Position numbers and translations under genes: made by a program. This document shows, one piece after another, positions 17,695-26,750 of a stretch of 64,000 bases of DNA. Within the stretch, counting starts at the first letter, position 1; each line of letters starts with the position of its first letter. The notes beneath the pieces were generated by a model. It saw only the letters and a list, made by a program, of their open reading frames with translations. It did no database searches and was not told the DNA's origin. The stretch is from Microbacterium ureisolvens (lineage in GTDB: Bacteria; Actinomycetota; Actinomycetes; Actinomycetales; Microbacteriaceae). The stretch is taken from contig NZ_JADIJE010000001.1 in the NCBI RefSeq assembly GCF_015278315.1, positions 62,001-126,000 on the forward strand, read 5' to 3'.

Positions 17695-18572
17695 CGCTCC
17701 CCGTCCTTCCGCAGGTAGGTCTCGATGACGCTGGAGTCGTCGCGGGCGGTGAGTCCCCTCTCAGCCGCCGCGAGGAACCGATCGCGTGCCGCCGCGAGCA
17801 CCGGCGCATCGAGGTCCACGGCGGCTGCGGCATCCGCCACCAGTCCCGTGTCCTTCACGAAGATGCCGATCTGGCTGAGCACCGGCGCCTCGGCGCCGGC
17901 GAGCATGCGCGGACCGCGGTCGCCGAGCATGAACGACGCGGCGGCGCCCCCTCCGATGGTCTCGAGCACGAACGCCGGGTCGAGACCGAGCCGCTCGGCC
18001 AACGCGAGCGCCTCGGCGGCCGCGACGATGTGCACGGCGCACAGATGCTGGTTGACGACCTTGATCGACTGCCCGTCGCCGACGGCCGCACCGACGATGC
18101 GCGGCTCGCCCATCGCCCGCAGGACGGGCTCCGCCGTCGCGAGCGCGACGTCAGGACCCGAGACGAACAGCACGAGGTCGCCTCGCGTCGCCCGCGCGAT
18201 CCCGCCGCTGACCGGGGCGTCCACGACGGCTGCGCCCGCGGCCTCGAGCGCGGCACCGGCGTGCTTTACGGCATCCGTGCCCACGGTCGACATGATCACC
18301 CAGGTGCGCCCCCGCACGACGTCGGCCGCGACGGCGGCGTCGACGACCTGCGAGAGCTGGTGCGCGTCGGCGACCATCACGACGATGACGGATGCCTCGG
18401 CCACGCCCTCGACCCCGGCGACGGCGTTGATGCCGGCAGCGGCCGCGCGTTCGCGTCCGAGCTCGGCGGGGTCGACGCCTGTGACGGGGAAGCCGGCGCT
18501 CACGAGGCTCCGCGCCATCGGAAGGCCGATGGCGCCGAGACCGACGAAGCCGACATGGGTGCGCTGGGTCAT
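17691..18572 (-). CDS. 3-hydroxyisobutyrate-dehydrogenase-family oxidoreductase (LtnD/ApnO-like)
   Basis: This 293-residue beta-hydroxyacid dehydrogenase has Rossmann motif GLGAIG (11-16), substrate motif DAPVSGG (118-124) and catalytic Lys K171 in SIKVVNQH. The start at 18572 follows GGGAGG; an in-frame ATG at 18614 lies upstream of that site and is less likely. Relatives oxidise L-threonate, glycerate or D-apionate. The adjacent DUF1537 kinase is the classic partner of such tetronate dehydrogenases, with which it shares a 4-nt overlap. Confidence 0.88.
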   Translation of the reverse strand: MTQRTHVGFVGLGAIGLPMARSLVSAGFPVTGVDPAELGRERAAAAGINAVAGVEGVAEASVIVVMVADAHQLSQVVDAAVAADVVRGRTWVIMSTVGTDAVKHAGAALEAAGAAVVDAPVSGGIARATRGDLVLFVSGPDVALATAEPVLRAMGEPRIVGAAVGDGQSIKVVNQHLCAVHIVAAAEALALAERLGLDPAFVLETIGGGAAASFMLGDRGPRMLAGAEAPVLSQIGIFVKDTGLVADAAAAVDLDAPVLAAARDRFLAAAERGLTARDDSSVIETYLRKDGER

Positions 18573-18626
18573 GGGAGTCCTCCCGGATGGGCGGGGGATG
18601 CGCCTGGGACGCATCCCCCGCCGTCG

Positions 18627-20003
18627 TCAGTGACGCGGCTCGAGCGCGTCCTCGTCGAGCAGCGAGTCGGCCTTGGCGCGGAAGAACCGCGTCATGAACA
18701 TGAGCACGGCGCCCACGAAGGCGAAGATGCCGAGCGACACGACGCCCCATGCGCCGCTGTCCGTGGGCACGGCCTCGTTGACCGCGGTGCGCATGATCGG
18801 CGCGACGAAGCCGCCGAGGTTGCCGAGCGAGTTGATCAGGCCGATGCCGGTGGCCGCAGCCGCGCCGACGAGGAACGAGGTCGGGAAGGCCCACGTGATG
18901 GGGCCGGTCGACAGGAACGAGGCCACGGCGACCGTGATCGCGATGATGCCGACCAGTCCCTGGCCGGTCGCGCCGGCCCACGCCGAGACGAGGATCGCGA
19001 CGCCCGTGATGAAGAAGAACGACGTGCCCCAGTTGCGGCGACGCCGCACCGTGTTGGCGTACTTCCCGACGTAGTAGCAGGCGAACAGGCCCACCGCCCA
19101 CGGGATGGCCGAGACGAGGCCCACCTGCCAGCCGACCTCCTGGCCGATCAGGGTCGCCACCTGCTGCGGCAGGTAGAACGTGGTGCCGTACACGGCGATC
19201 TGGAGGCAGAAGTAGATCGCGGTGAAGTACCAGACCTTCCAGCTGATCATGGCCGCGCCGATGCCGCGTGGTCCGTCCTCCTGCTTGACGGCATCCTCGT
19301 GATCCATCACCGCCTTCATGGCGGACTTCTCGTCGTCGTTGAGGAACTTCGCCTTCTGCGGCGAGTCGACCAGGAAGAAGAATGCGGCGATACCGGCGAC
19401 GACGGCCATCAGTCCTTCGACGAAGAACATCACCTGCCATCCCGCCCACGGCGTGAAGGTGTCGCCGAAGCTGATCAGACCGCCCGAGAGCGGGGCGCCG
19501 AGCATCTGCGAGAACGGCTGCGCGAGGTAGAACAGCGCGAACATCTGCACGCGCCGCTTGTTCGGGAACCACTCGGCGAGGAACATGATCACGCCGGGGA
19601 AGAGGCCCGCCTCGGTCACGCCGAGCAGGAAGCGCAGGATGATGAACATCGGCTCGCCGTTGACGAAGGCGAACAGCGACGCGACGATGCCCCACGAGAT
19701 GGCGATGCGCGCGAGCCAGAAGCGCGCGCCGAACTTCGACAGCAGCAGGTTGGACGGGATCTCGAACAGCGCGTAGCCGATGAAGAAGATGCCGGCCCCG
19801 AGTGCGTAGGCACCGGCCGAGATCCCCCGGTCGACGGCGAGCGCCTCCTCGGCGAACCCGACGTTGGTGCGATCGAGGAACGCGACGAAGTACAGGATGA
19901 TCAGCATCGGCATGAGGCGGAAGGTCGCCTTGCGGATGCCGCTGGCCAGGTGGGGACTGTTCAGCAGGGTCTGCGCGGTGGCGCTCTGCGACGTGGAAGT
20001 CAT
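18627..20003 (-). CDS. MFS transporter, anion:cation symporter (ACS) type
   Basis: The 458-residue carrier has about 12 hydrophobic helices. LYFVAFLDRTNVGFAEE near residues 40-56 is the ACS-family signature, and the loop after helix 2 carries LLSKFGARFWLAR. ACS members import sugar acids and other organic anions such as hexuronates, glucarate, tartrate or threonate. The start at 20003 follows AAGGAG. Its place between the SDR and the tetronate-type dehydrogenase makes it the probable entry route for the sugar acid degraded by this operon. Confidence 0.92.
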   Translation of the reverse strand: MTSTSQSATAQTLLNSPHLASGIRKATFRLMPMLIILYFVAFLDRTNVGFAEEALAVDRGISAGAYALGAGIFFIGYALFEIPSNLLLSKFGARFWLARIAISWGIVASLFAFVNGEPMFIILRFLLGVTEAGLFPGVIMFLAEWFPNKRRVQMFALFYLAQPFSQMLGAPLSGGLISFGDTFTPWAGWQVMFFVEGLMAVVAGIAAFFFLVDSPQKAKFLNDDEKSAMKAVMDHEDAVKQEDGPRGIGAAMISWKVWYFTAIYFCLQIAVYGTTFYLPQQVATLIGQEVGWQVGLVSAIPWAVGLFACYYVGKYANTVRRRRNWGTSFFFITGVAILVSAWAGATGQGLVGIIAITVAVASFLSTGPITWAFPTSFLVGAAAATGIGLINSLGNLGGFVAPIMRTAVNEAVPTDSGAWGVVSLGIFAFVGAVLMFMTRFFRAKADSLLDEDALEPRH

Positions 20004-20038
20004 GTGCTCTCCTTCGAGCGGTCGGGGGAGGTGGGGAG

Positions 20039-20140
20039 TCAGTTCGCGAGTGCGGGGATGATGAACAGGAGGCCCACCACGACGCACACGACGCCGACGG
20101 CGAGGTACGCCAAGCGGGACTTGGACCAGGTGGATGGCAT
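20039..20140 (-). CDS. 33-residue single-pass membrane peptide
   Basis: A short ORF lies in the gap between the SDR stop (20153) and the MFS start (20003). It starts at ATG 20140 after GAGGA, with TGA at 20041-20039. The peptide begins MPSTWSKSRLAY, continues as an uninterrupted hydrophobic run (residues 11-32, rich in Val/Leu/Ile, with one Cys) and ends ...ALAN. A basic N-terminus followed by one helix predicts N-in topology. Spacing to the SDR is 12 nt, as in a genuine operon gene. It may assist the MFS carrier. I recognise no family. Confidence 0.65.
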   Translation of the reverse strand: MPSTWSKSRLAYLAVGVVCVVVGLLFIIPALAN

Positions 20141-20152
20141 GGTCGGGATTCC

Positions 20153-20923
20153 TCAGTGCATGTAGAGGCCGCCGTCGACGTTCAGGGTCTGCCCCGTCAC
20201 GAATCCGGCGTCCTCGCTGATCAGGTAGGCCACGGCCGCCGCGATGTCGTGCGGGGTGCCGATGCGGGGAAGGACGCCGTCGGCGGCCATCGCCGTCTTG
20301 CGCTCTTCGGTCAGGGTGCCGCCCATGATGTCGGTGTCGATCGGTCCGGGCGAGATGACGTTGGCGGTGACGCCGAACGGACCCAGTTCGCGCGCGATCG
20401 AGCGCATGAGGCCGATGACGCCGGCCTTCGAGGCGGAGTACGGCGTCTTGGAGTAGGTGCCGCCGCCGCGCTGGGCCGACACCGATGAGATGCCCACGAT
20501 GCGCCCCACGCCATTGTCGACGAGGGTGCGCGCGACCCGCTGGGTGATCCAGTGCACGCCGTCGAGGTTGATCGACTCGACGCGCTGCCACTCCTCGGGC
20601 GTCACCTCGAGATACGGGACCGGTGACGAGACGCCCGCGAAGTTGACCACCGCGACCAGCTGCGGAAGAGAGGCTTCGAGCTCGTCGACGGCCGCCACCG
20701 CCGCCTCGCGGTCGGCGACATTCGCTCCCGCACCTGCCGCGACGACGCCGGTCGCCTCGGCGACCTCACGGGCCGCCTCGCGCGCCGCTTCGGCGTCGAC
20801 GTCGATGATGCCGATGCTCCAGCCGCGCTCGGCCAGGTGGTGGGCGGTCGCGCGGCCGATGCCGCGCGGGCTCGCGGCGCCGGTCAGGATGACGGCGCGC
20901 TCGGCGGGGAAGGCCGCGCTCAT
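20153..20923 (-). CDS. SDR-family polyol / hydroxyacid dehydrogenase
   Basis: This 256-residue classical SDR has the cofactor loop TGAASPRGIG (14-23), NFAG near 94-97, Ser in GISSVSA, the YSASK pair Y162/K166, and the C-terminal GGLYMH. It resembles polyol and 3-oxoacyl reductases. In this operon it could oxidise a tetritol or the aldose/lactone form of the substrate. It overlaps the upstream 3-hydroxyacyl-CoA-dehydrogenase-like gene by 4 nt, so the two are co-translated. Confidence 0.88.
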   Translation of the reverse strand: MSAAFPAERAVILTGAASPRGIGRATAHHLAERGWSIGIIDVDAEAAREAAREVAEATGVVAAGAGANVADREAAVAAVDELEASLPQLVAVVNFAGVSSPVPYLEVTPEEWQRVESINLDGVHWITQRVARTLVDNGVGRIVGISSVSAQRGGGTYSKTPYSASKAGVIGLMRSIARELGPFGVTANVISPGPIDTDIMGGTLTEERKTAMAADGVLPRIGTPHDIAAAVAYLISEDAGFVTGQTLNVDGGLYMH

Positions 20924-21915
20924 GCGCTCGCCCCCGTTCCGACGGCGGTGGCGGAGGCGATCGGCGCGGGCCCCAGTTCGTCCACGAGCTTCTTCATGGC
21001 GACGTACGCCCGGTTGCGGTACGCCACGAGCTCGGGCGTGCGCTCGGCCGGGACATCGAGGAAGCCCGCGCCCGACTTGGTGCCGAGCTTTCCTGCCGAC
21101 ACGAGCTGCTCCAGGATGGCCGGCGTGGCGAACCGCTCCGGGAACTCGGTCTGCAGCGACGCGTAGCAGAACGCGTAGACGTCGAGGCCTGCCATGTCGG
21201 CGATGGCGAAGGGTCCGAAGAACGGCAGGCGGAAGCCGAACGTGGTCCGCACGATCGTGTCGATGTCTTCGGGCGTCGCGACACCCTCCTCGACCAGCTG
21301 AGTCGCCTCGTGGAACAGGGCGTACTGCAGGCGGTTGAGCACGAACCCGGTGGCGTCCTTGACGCGGGCGGTCTCCTTGCCGGTCGCCACCACGATCTCC
21401 TCGACGATGGGGAGGACCTGTTCGTCGGTCGCGGCGTGCGGGATCAGCTCGACGCCGGGGATGAACGGCGCCGGATTGGAGAAGTGCACGCCCAGGAAGC
21501 GGCTCGGGTTGTCGACCGCCTCGGCGAGCTTGCCGATGAGGATGGTCGAGGTGTTGCTGCCGATGATCGCGTCGGGTGCCGCGCTCTCCGAGATGCGCCG
21601 CAGCGTCGCGTGCTTGATCTCGATCTTCTCGGGCACCGCCTCCTCGATGAACGAGGCGCCTGCGACCGCGTCCTCGATCGTCGCCGCCGTGACGCGCTCG
21701 GCGATGATCCCCGGAGCGTCGGCCGGGAAGAGTCCGTCGGCTGCGAACTGCTCAGCCTCGGCGATCAGCCGGTCGCGGTTGGTGCGGGCGACATCGAGGT
21801 CGACATCCGCGATGCGGACGTCGGCGCCTGACAGCGCGAGCACCTGGGCGATACCACCGCCCATATAGCCGCTGCCGACCACGGCGTAGACCGGCCGTTC
21901 CTGTGTTCCTGTCAT
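20920..21915 (-). CDS. 3-hydroxyacyl-CoA-dehydrogenase-family protein (gulonate-dehydrogenase-like)
   Basis: This 331-residue NAD-dependent enzyme has GSGYMG (14-19) in the Rossmann loop and H144 in GVHFSNPAP, the catalytic His motif. The C-terminal helical domain (TGFVLNRLQYALFHEA) is complete. Its length and stand-alone form are closer to the lambda-crystallin / L-gulonate or carnitine dehydrogenases than to fatty-acid enzymes. With no acyl-CoA ligase nearby, a sugar-acid substrate is more likely. It lies 35 nt after the TIM-barrel gene in the same operon. Confidence 0.85.
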   Translation of the reverse strand: MTGTQERPVYAVVGSGYMGGGIAQVLALSGADVRIADVDLDVARTNRDRLIAEAEQFAADGLFPADAPGIIAERVTAATIEDAVAGASFIEEAVPEKIEIKHATLRRISESAAPDAIIGSNTSTILIGKLAEAVDNPSRFLGVHFSNPAPFIPGVELIPHAATDEQVLPIVEEIVVATGKETARVKDATGFVLNRLQYALFHEATQLVEEGVATPEDIDTIVRTTFGFRLPFFGPFAIADMAGLDVYAFCYASLQTEFPERFATPAILEQLVSAGKLGTKSGAGFLDVPAERTPELVAYRNRAYVAMKKLVDELGPAPIASATAVGTGASA

Positions 21916-21950
21916 TCTCGTCTCCTTCGTCGAAATCGGATGCCGCGCCC

Positions 21951-22904
21951 TCAGGCGCCGGCGGGCTCAGGCAGCAGCGACTGCAGGTAGCGGCGATTGG
22001 TGGCGCACACGCCCAGGCTGTCGCCGCCGTACTGCTCCATGAGGAACGGGCCGCGGAAGCCGAGCTCGACCGCTCGCGCGACCATCGCGCGGTAGTCGAT
22101 GAGCCCGAGCTCCAGGCTCGTGGGCGTCGAGCTGAACCAGCTGCGGTCGCCGGCCTCGTCGCGCGCGTAGTTCTTCACGTGCCAGTAGTTCGCGTACGGC
22201 AGGGTCTTCTCGTGCATCTCGCGCCAGTTCTCGATCGGGCGATGCAGCCGCACGAGGTTGCCGATGTCGGGGTTGAGGCCGACGTTGTCGAGCCCGATCT
22301 CCTCGATCAGCCGCACCGCGCTGTCGGCCGTCCCGAGGTAGGTGTCCTCGTACATCTCCAGCGACATCGGCAGACCGACAGAGGCCGCGTGCTCACCGAG
22401 CTCCCGCAGCCGACGGACCGCCAGGGCGCGCGTCTCGGCGTCGTCGGGGTCGACGGGACCGGGAGCCGTCCAGAACCACAGCGCCTGCCGCTGCGCCTCG
22501 GTGAACGGCTGGTGCAGGCCCGTCGAGAACACCTGCAGCCCGAGCTCGGCGGCCGCGTCGATCGTGCGGTGCGCGTAGGCGAGGTTCTCCTCGCCCCGGA
22601 CCGGCTGGATCACGCTCTGCCGCTGCACATGCACGGACAGAGGCGTGACTCCGTGCGACCGCGCGATGGAGAGGAGTTCCTCACGACGGGTCGGCTCGAG
22701 GTCGGCGGGCCGGATGTGGCTGTCGGCCAGTTCGATGGCGGTGAAGCCGAGCGCGGCGACCTGGCGGAACACCGCGTCCCACTTCTCGGGCGCCGCGTCG
22801 TGGAGGGCGGTGCCGTCGGCGGCCACCGGCGCGAAGCCGTGCATGCAGACGGCGATGGGCCACGTGTCGCGGTCGAGCTCGGCGGGCGGCGGTGCTGCTG
22901 TCAT
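21951..22904 (-). CDS. sugar phosphate isomerase/epimerase-family TIM-barrel protein
   Basis: This 317-residue protein belongs to the xylose-isomerase-like (AP-endonuclease 2) superfamily. Metal-ligand regions typical of the fold are visible: SLEMYEDTYL (Glu), GLNPDIGNL (Asp), WHVKNY (His) and the final FRGPFLMEQYGGDS (Glu). Such proteins include 2-oxo-tetronate isomerases and, as I recall, a 3-oxo-isoapionate decarboxylase, both fitting the kinase and dehydrogenase downstream. It is first in an operon whose promoter region carries TCCTATAGGA. Confidence 0.83.
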   Translation of the reverse strand: MTAAPPPAELDRDTWPIAVCMHGFAPVAADGTALHDAAPEKWDAVFRQVAALGFTAIELADSHIRPADLEPTRREELLSIARSHGVTPLSVHVQRQSVIQPVRGEENLAYAHRTIDAAAELGLQVFSTGLHQPFTEAQRQALWFWTAPGPVDPDDAETRALAVRRLRELGEHAASVGLPMSLEMYEDTYLGTADSAVRLIEEIGLDNVGLNPDIGNLVRLHRPIENWREMHEKTLPYANYWHVKNYARDEAGDRSWFSSTPTSLELGLIDYRAMVARAVELGFRGPFLMEQYGGDSLGVCATNRRYLQSLLPEPAGA

Positions 22905-22944
22905 GACGACTCCATTGGTGTCAGGTCGGTGTCTCGCTTCCTAG

Positions 22945-22961
22945 ATCCTATAGGAAATAGG
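22945..22961. promoter_or_regulatory. candidate GntR operator, copy 1 (ATCCTATAGGAAATAGG)
   Basis: The core TCCTATAGGA (22946-22955) is a perfect palindrome in an AT-rich island upstream of the 22904 operon. The longer 17-base word recurs with one change at 26751-26767 before the kinase operon. The GntR gene between the two operons is the likely binder. Confidence 0.72.
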
Positions 22962-22982
22962 TTTCCCGTCAAGCGCAATGAC

Positions 22983-23009
22983 GAAGGCCGCCCGGACTGG
23001 GCGGCCTTC
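22983..23009 (-). terminator. terminator of the dhaKL-rpiB-tpi-gntR operon
   Basis: GAAGGCCGCCC (22983-22993), loop GGACT, GGGCGGCCTTC (22999-23009): a perfect 11-bp stem 24 nt beyond the GntR stop and upstream of the next minus-strand promoter. Confidence 0.8.
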
Positions 23010-23032
23010 ACGGCGGCGTTGGGGGACGGGCG

Positions 23033-23761
23033 TCAGCGGCGCTGCTCGATGTCGAGCGATCGCGCACGCACCTGCTCGATGTGCCGGCGCATCGCCGCCT
23101 CGGGTGCGGCGGGGTCTCCCCCCGCGAAGGCGTCCACGATCGCCTCATGCTCGGCGATGGCCTCCCGCACGTCCGTCACGCCGTGCACGACGGACTGGCG
23201 CATGCGGTGCAGCTGCGCGCCGAGCGACGCGGACATCTCCCGGATGTAGTGATTCCCGCAGTGCGACAGCACGACGTCGTGGAAGGCCGCGTCCAGGGCG
23301 AAGTACTCGGTGGTGAGCGCGACATCAGGGGTGCCGCCGCGCATCTGCTCGATGACGTCGTAGCCGGCACGACGGTGACGATCCTCCGCGGCGCGCAGCT
23401 CGGCGAGCATGTCGGGGCCTGCAGGAGTGGCGAGGCGGGTGGCCGTCGTCTCCAGCATCAGACGCGCCTCGAACAGCTCGGCGAGCTGGTCGGCGTCGAG
23501 CGGGGGCGCGACACGGTACCCCTTGAGCGCTTCGCGGGTGACGAGGCCCGTGCGCTCCAGCTGCACCATCGCCTCGCGCACCGGCGTGGGCGACACCTGC
23601 AGCTGGCGCGCGATCGTGTCGATCGAGAGCCGCGCGCCGGGCGAGACGTCTCCGCTCAGGAGCAGCTGCAGGATCCGCTCGTACACGTGATCCCGCAGGC
23701 CGCGTCGTTCGATCGTCTGGGGCGCTCCGAACAGCCCCGTCTCCGCGGCATCCGTCGTCAT
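23033..23761 (-). CDS. GntR-family regulator (FadR/FCD subfamily)
   Basis: This 242-residue regulator has an N-terminal winged HTH (YERILQLLLSGDVSPGARL then QLQVSPTPVREAMVQLERTGLV) and an all-helical FCD domain whose metal/ligand residues (FALDAAFHDVVLSHCGN and the later EHEAIVDAF) are visible. The start at 23761 follows GGAGGAGGGA. It is the last gene of the kinase/isomerase operon. FCD regulators usually repress sugar-acid genes and release DNA when the acid or its phosphate binds. The shared TCCTATAGGA sites upstream of both operons are its likely operators. Confidence 0.9.
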   Translation of the reverse strand: MTTDAAETGLFGAPQTIERRGLRDHVYERILQLLLSGDVSPGARLSIDTIARQLQVSPTPVREAMVQLERTGLVTREALKGYRVAPPLDADQLAELFEARLMLETTATRLATPAGPDMLAELRAAEDRHRRAGYDVIEQMRGGTPDVALTTEYFALDAAFHDVVLSHCGNHYIREMSASLGAQLHRMRQSVVHGVTDVREAIAEHEAIVDAFAGGDPAAPEAAMRRHIEQVRARSLDIEQRR

Positions 23762-23783
23762 GGTCCCTCCTCCGGCCGGCCGG

Positions 23784-24524
23784 TCACGCCGACACGGCGG
23801 CTGCTTCGTCCAGAATCGCACGGAAGGCGGCGGGGTCGTGCGCGAAGCGCCCGAGGAAGAGCCCGTCGACCGCTCCCGCCACCTCGGTCAAGAGGCCCGG
23901 GCCCGCACTGCCGCCGTAGATCACCGCTGCCCGCGGCCCGGCCGCGCCGTGCTCCCGAAGCCGCCCGCACACACCCCGGATGTGCTCGGCATCCGCGGGC
24001 CGCGCGGCACCGATCGCCCACAGCGGCTCGTAGGCGACGACGATGTCGCCATGGGCTCCCGCCGCTCGCGATGCCGCGAGGGCCACATCGATCTGCGCCA
24101 GACAATGCTCCGCCGCACCGGCGGCGTCGCCGCGTTCCTCCTCGCCGACGCAGAGGATCGGCGTCAGCCCGTTGCGCAGCGCGGCGTGGACCTTCTCCGC
24201 CACGATCGCGTCGGTCTCGCCGAACAGGCGCCGCCGCTCGGCGTGGCCGACCTCGACGTAGCGGCACCCGAGCTCGGCGAGCACGCCACCGCTGACCTCG
24301 CCCGTCAGCGCGCCCACGTCGTCGGTGGAGAGATCCTGCGCGCCGACCGCGACCCCGGCGGGCGCGCCGATCTCCACGCACGCGGGGATGGACGGGTATT
24401 GCGGGATCGCGAACGTCGAGACGCCCGCGGCCGGATGCGCGCTGACGATCTCGGCGACCTCCTGCATCCATCGCACCGTCTGCGCGTGCGACAGGTACAT
24501 CTTGTGGCTGGCGCCGATCAGCAT
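23784..24524 (-). CDS. triosephosphate-isomerase-like tetrulose-phosphate isomerase (EryH/LerI-like)
   Basis: This 246-residue TIM-family enzyme keeps the catalytic Lys K8, His H94 (EVGHAERR) and Glu E166 (AYEPLWAIG), but the N-terminal motif is SHKMYLS in place of the housekeeping NWKMN. That divergence and the linked DhaK kinase and RpiB-like isomerase match the tetritol enzymes that interconvert L-erythrulose 1-phosphate and D-erythrulose 4-phosphate. It is unlikely to be the glycolytic enzyme. It lies 13 nt after the RpiB stop. Confidence 0.85.
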   Translation of the reverse strand: MLIGASHKMYLSHAQTVRWMQEVAEIVSAHPAAGVSTFAIPQYPSIPACVEIGAPAGVAVGAQDLSTDDVGALTGEVSGGVLAELGCRYVEVGHAERRRLFGETDAIVAEKVHAALRNGLTPILCVGEEERGDAAGAAEHCLAQIDVALAASRAAGAHGDIVVAYEPLWAIGAARPADAEHIRGVCGRLREHGAAGPRAAVIYGGSAGPGLLTEVAGAVDGLFLGRFAHDPAAFRAILDEAAAVSA

Positions 24525-24537
24525 GCTCCCGCTCCGC

Positions 24538-24993
24538 TCACACGCCTTCGTAGGCGCAGATCTCGCGCACCTTGTCGGCCGAGGCGCTGGAAGGGTCGAA
24601 CGTGTAGGTCAGCCACTCGCGCGCCAGGCGGCGAGCGAGCTCGATGCCCACCACGCGCTGACCCATGCACAGCACCTGCGCGTCGTTGGAGAGCACGGAA
24701 CGCTCGACGCTGAACGAGTCGTGCGCCGTGACGGCGCGGATGCCGGCCACCTTGTTGGCCGCGATCGCCACGCCCAGGCCGGTTCCGCAGATGAGGAGTG
24801 CCCGGTCGGCGTCCCCCGCCGCCACGAGCTCCGCGGCTGTCGTGGCGATCGTCGGATAGTTGGTGTGCCCGTCGGCGTCCACCCCGACATCGACGACGCT
24901 CTCGACCAGCGGGTTGTCGAGCAGATCCTGCTTCAGGCGCTCCTTGTACTCGAAGCCGGCGTCGTCCGAGCCGATCACCAGTCGGTAGGTCAT
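24538..24993 (-). CDS. RpiB/LacAB-family isomerase (EryI-like)
   Basis: This 151-residue sugar-phosphate isomerase has the active Cys C69 in CGTGLG, H91 in AHDSFS and N103. The N-terminal motif reads SDDAGFEYK; the His of the ribose-5-phosphate enzyme (SDHAGFELK) is replaced by Asp D11. That residue contacts the open sugar, so a different sugar phosphate is likely. EryI-type relatives convert D-erythrulose 4-phosphate to D-erythrose 4-phosphate, which fits the neighbours. One base separates it from the kinase stop. Confidence 0.87.
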   Translation of the reverse strand: MTYRLVIGSDDAGFEYKERLKQDLLDNPLVESVVDVGVDADGHTNYPTIATTAAELVAAGDADRALLICGTGLGVAIAANKVAGIRAVTAHDSFSVERSVLSNDAQVLCMGQRVVGIELARRLAREWLTYTFDPSSASADKVREICAYEGV

Positions 24994-24994
24994 G

Positions 24995-26719
24995 TCATCT
25001 CTCCTTCAGGACGTCGAGTGCGCGATGTGCCACCAGGGCGAACGAGACCGCGCCGGGGTCGGGGGTGCCGATGCTCTTGTCGCCGTGTGCGCGCGCACGG
25101 CCGAGCCGGGCCGACAGCTCGGCGGTCTTCTGCGCTGCCTCTGTCGCGACGTCGGCGGCATGCTGCCACGCCGCCACGAGATCGTCGCCCTGCGTGAGGC
25201 GATCGTCGAGGTCGTCCGCGAACGGGACGATGGCATCGATCATGGTCTTGTCGCCGGGCTTCGCCTTGCCGAAGGACATCACGGCATCCTTCATCGCATT
25301 TACCCCGCCGCCGACGGCGGCGGCGGTGACCTCAGACTCGTCGCCGAGCGCGGAGCCGAGCGCGACGAGCATCTCGCCCCAGATCGCCCCGGAGGTGCCG
25401 CCGCCCTTGTCGGCCCAGGCGTCGCCCGCGCGGTGCAGCGCCGTTCCGGCGCCGGCTCCCGCGGCGGCCGCCTCCGCGGCGGCCGTGGCGGCGGCGCGGC
25501 TGCCGCGCTGCATGCCGATGCCATGATCGCCGTCGCCCGCGATCCGGTCGATGCGGCCCAGTTCGTCGGCCTCCTCGTCCAGCATCTCGGCGACGGCCCC
25601 GAGCACGCGCGCGATGTCCTCGGCGGCACGCCGCGAGTCCTCTCCGGCGGGAGGGATGACGTCGGACTCCTCCGCGGACGCCAGCTGCTCCGCGGTCACG
25701 GCCACCCGCCCCGACACCGCCCCGCGGCGGAACGCCGACGTGTCGCAGGGCGCGAGCCACAGGCGCTCGAGCTCGTCGTCGGGCCACAGGAGCGTGAGCG
25801 AGACCCCCGCCATGTCGAAACTCGTGCAGAACTCCCCCACCTCGGGCTGGAGCACGACCGCCCCGGCGTCGGCGAGCCGGCGATCGATCTCGCCGTACAG
25901 GACGTAGAGCTCCTCGTACTTCACGCTGCCGAGGCCGTTGAGGATCGGCACGACGCGCGCGCCGTGGAGCTCGACGCCGTCGGGCAGCTCCTCCAGCAGC
26001 GAGTTCACCAGCAACTCCGCCAGGCCGTCGGCCGTCGGGATGTCGACCTCATCGATTCCGGGCTCGCCGTGGATGCCGAGGCCCACCGCCATGCGCCCTT
26101 CGGGCACGGAGAAGAGCGGCTCGTCGGCGCCGGGCAGCGTGCATCCTCCGAACGCGACGCCGAGCGAGCGCGTCCGGTCGTTTGCGGCCTGAGCGACCCG
26201 CTCGACGTCGTCGAGGTCGTAGCCCTCGGCCGCAGCCCCGCCGGCGACCTTGAAGACCACCAGGTCGCCCGCGATTCCGCGGCGCTTGTGCCGCTCGTCG
26301 GCGGGCGCGCTCGAGATGTCGTCGGTGACCACGACCGTGCGGCAATCGACGCCCGCCGCACGCATCCGATCCTGAGCCTGCGTGAAGTGCAGCACGTCGC
26401 CGGCGTAGTTTCCGTAGCTCAGCAGCACGCCCCTGCCCTCATGGGCCGCGGTGGCGACCGAGTAGACCTGGTGCGCCGACGGCGAGGCGAAGACGTTGCC
26501 CATGACGGCGCCGTGGGCGAGGCCCGGCCCCACCAGCCCGGCGAACGCGGGGTAGTGACCGCTGCCGCCGCCGATCACGACGGCCACGGTGGGTACGGCC
26601 GCACGTGTCGAGCCGACGACGCCGCCCGTCACCGGCCGGACCCAGCGGCCCGAAGCGGCGACGAAACCGGCGATGGAGTCGTCGACGAAGTCGTCGGGGT
26701 CGTTGAACAGCCGCGTCAT
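24995..26719 (-). CDS. DhaK-DhaL fusion dihydroxyacetone/erythrulose kinase
   Basis: This 574-residue ATP-dependent kinase joins an N-terminal DhaK substrate domain ([10 protein letters not shown] at 50-59, [10 protein letters not shown] near 103-112, the hemiaminal-forming His H217 in GIHGEPG) to a C-terminal DhaL ATP domain (DGDHG 396-400 coordinating Mg). It uses ATP directly, without PTS phosphotransfer. Fused kinases of this kind phosphorylate dihydroxyacetone or, in mycobacterial tetritol pathways, erythrulose. The two isomerases immediately downstream act on tetrulose phosphates in those pathways, so erythrulose is the favoured substrate. It leads the operon under the second TCCTATAGGA site. 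Confidence 0.9.
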   Translation of the reverse strand: MTRLFNDPDDFVDDSIAGFVAASGRWVRPVTGGVVGSTRAAVPTVAVVIGGGSGHYPAFAGLVGPGLAHGAVMGNVFASPSAHQVYSVATAAHEGRGVLLSYGNYAGDVLHFTQAQDRMRAAGVDCRTVVVTDDISSAPADERHKRRGIAGDLVVFKVAGGAAAEGYDLDDVERVAQAANDRTRSLGVAFGGCTLPGADEPLFSVPEGRMAVGLGIHGEPGIDEVDIPTADGLAELLVNSLLEELPDGVELHGARVVPILNGLGSVKYEELYVLYGEIDRRLADAGAVVLQPEVGEFCTSFDMAGVSLTLLWPDDELERLWLAPCDTSAFRRGAVSGRVAVTAEQLASAEESDVIPPAGEDSRRAAEDIARVLGAVAEMLDEEADELGRIDRIAGDGDHGIGMQRGSRAAATAAAEAAAAGAGAGTALHRAGDAWADKGGGTSGAIWGEMLVALGSALGDESEVTAAAVGGGVNAMKDAVMSFGKAKPGDKTMIDAIVPFADDLDDRLTQGDDLVAAWQHAADVATEAAQKTAELSARLGRARAHGDKSIGTPDPGAVSFALVAHRALDVLKER

Positions 26720-26750
26720 TGCGCCTCCTGGCTCGGTGATCTCTCCGCAA

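Noticed and set aside
23784-24524. Housekeeping triosephosphate isomerase
   Set aside because: Divergent N-terminal motif and its operon with DhaKL, RpiB and GntR point to a catabolic paralogue.
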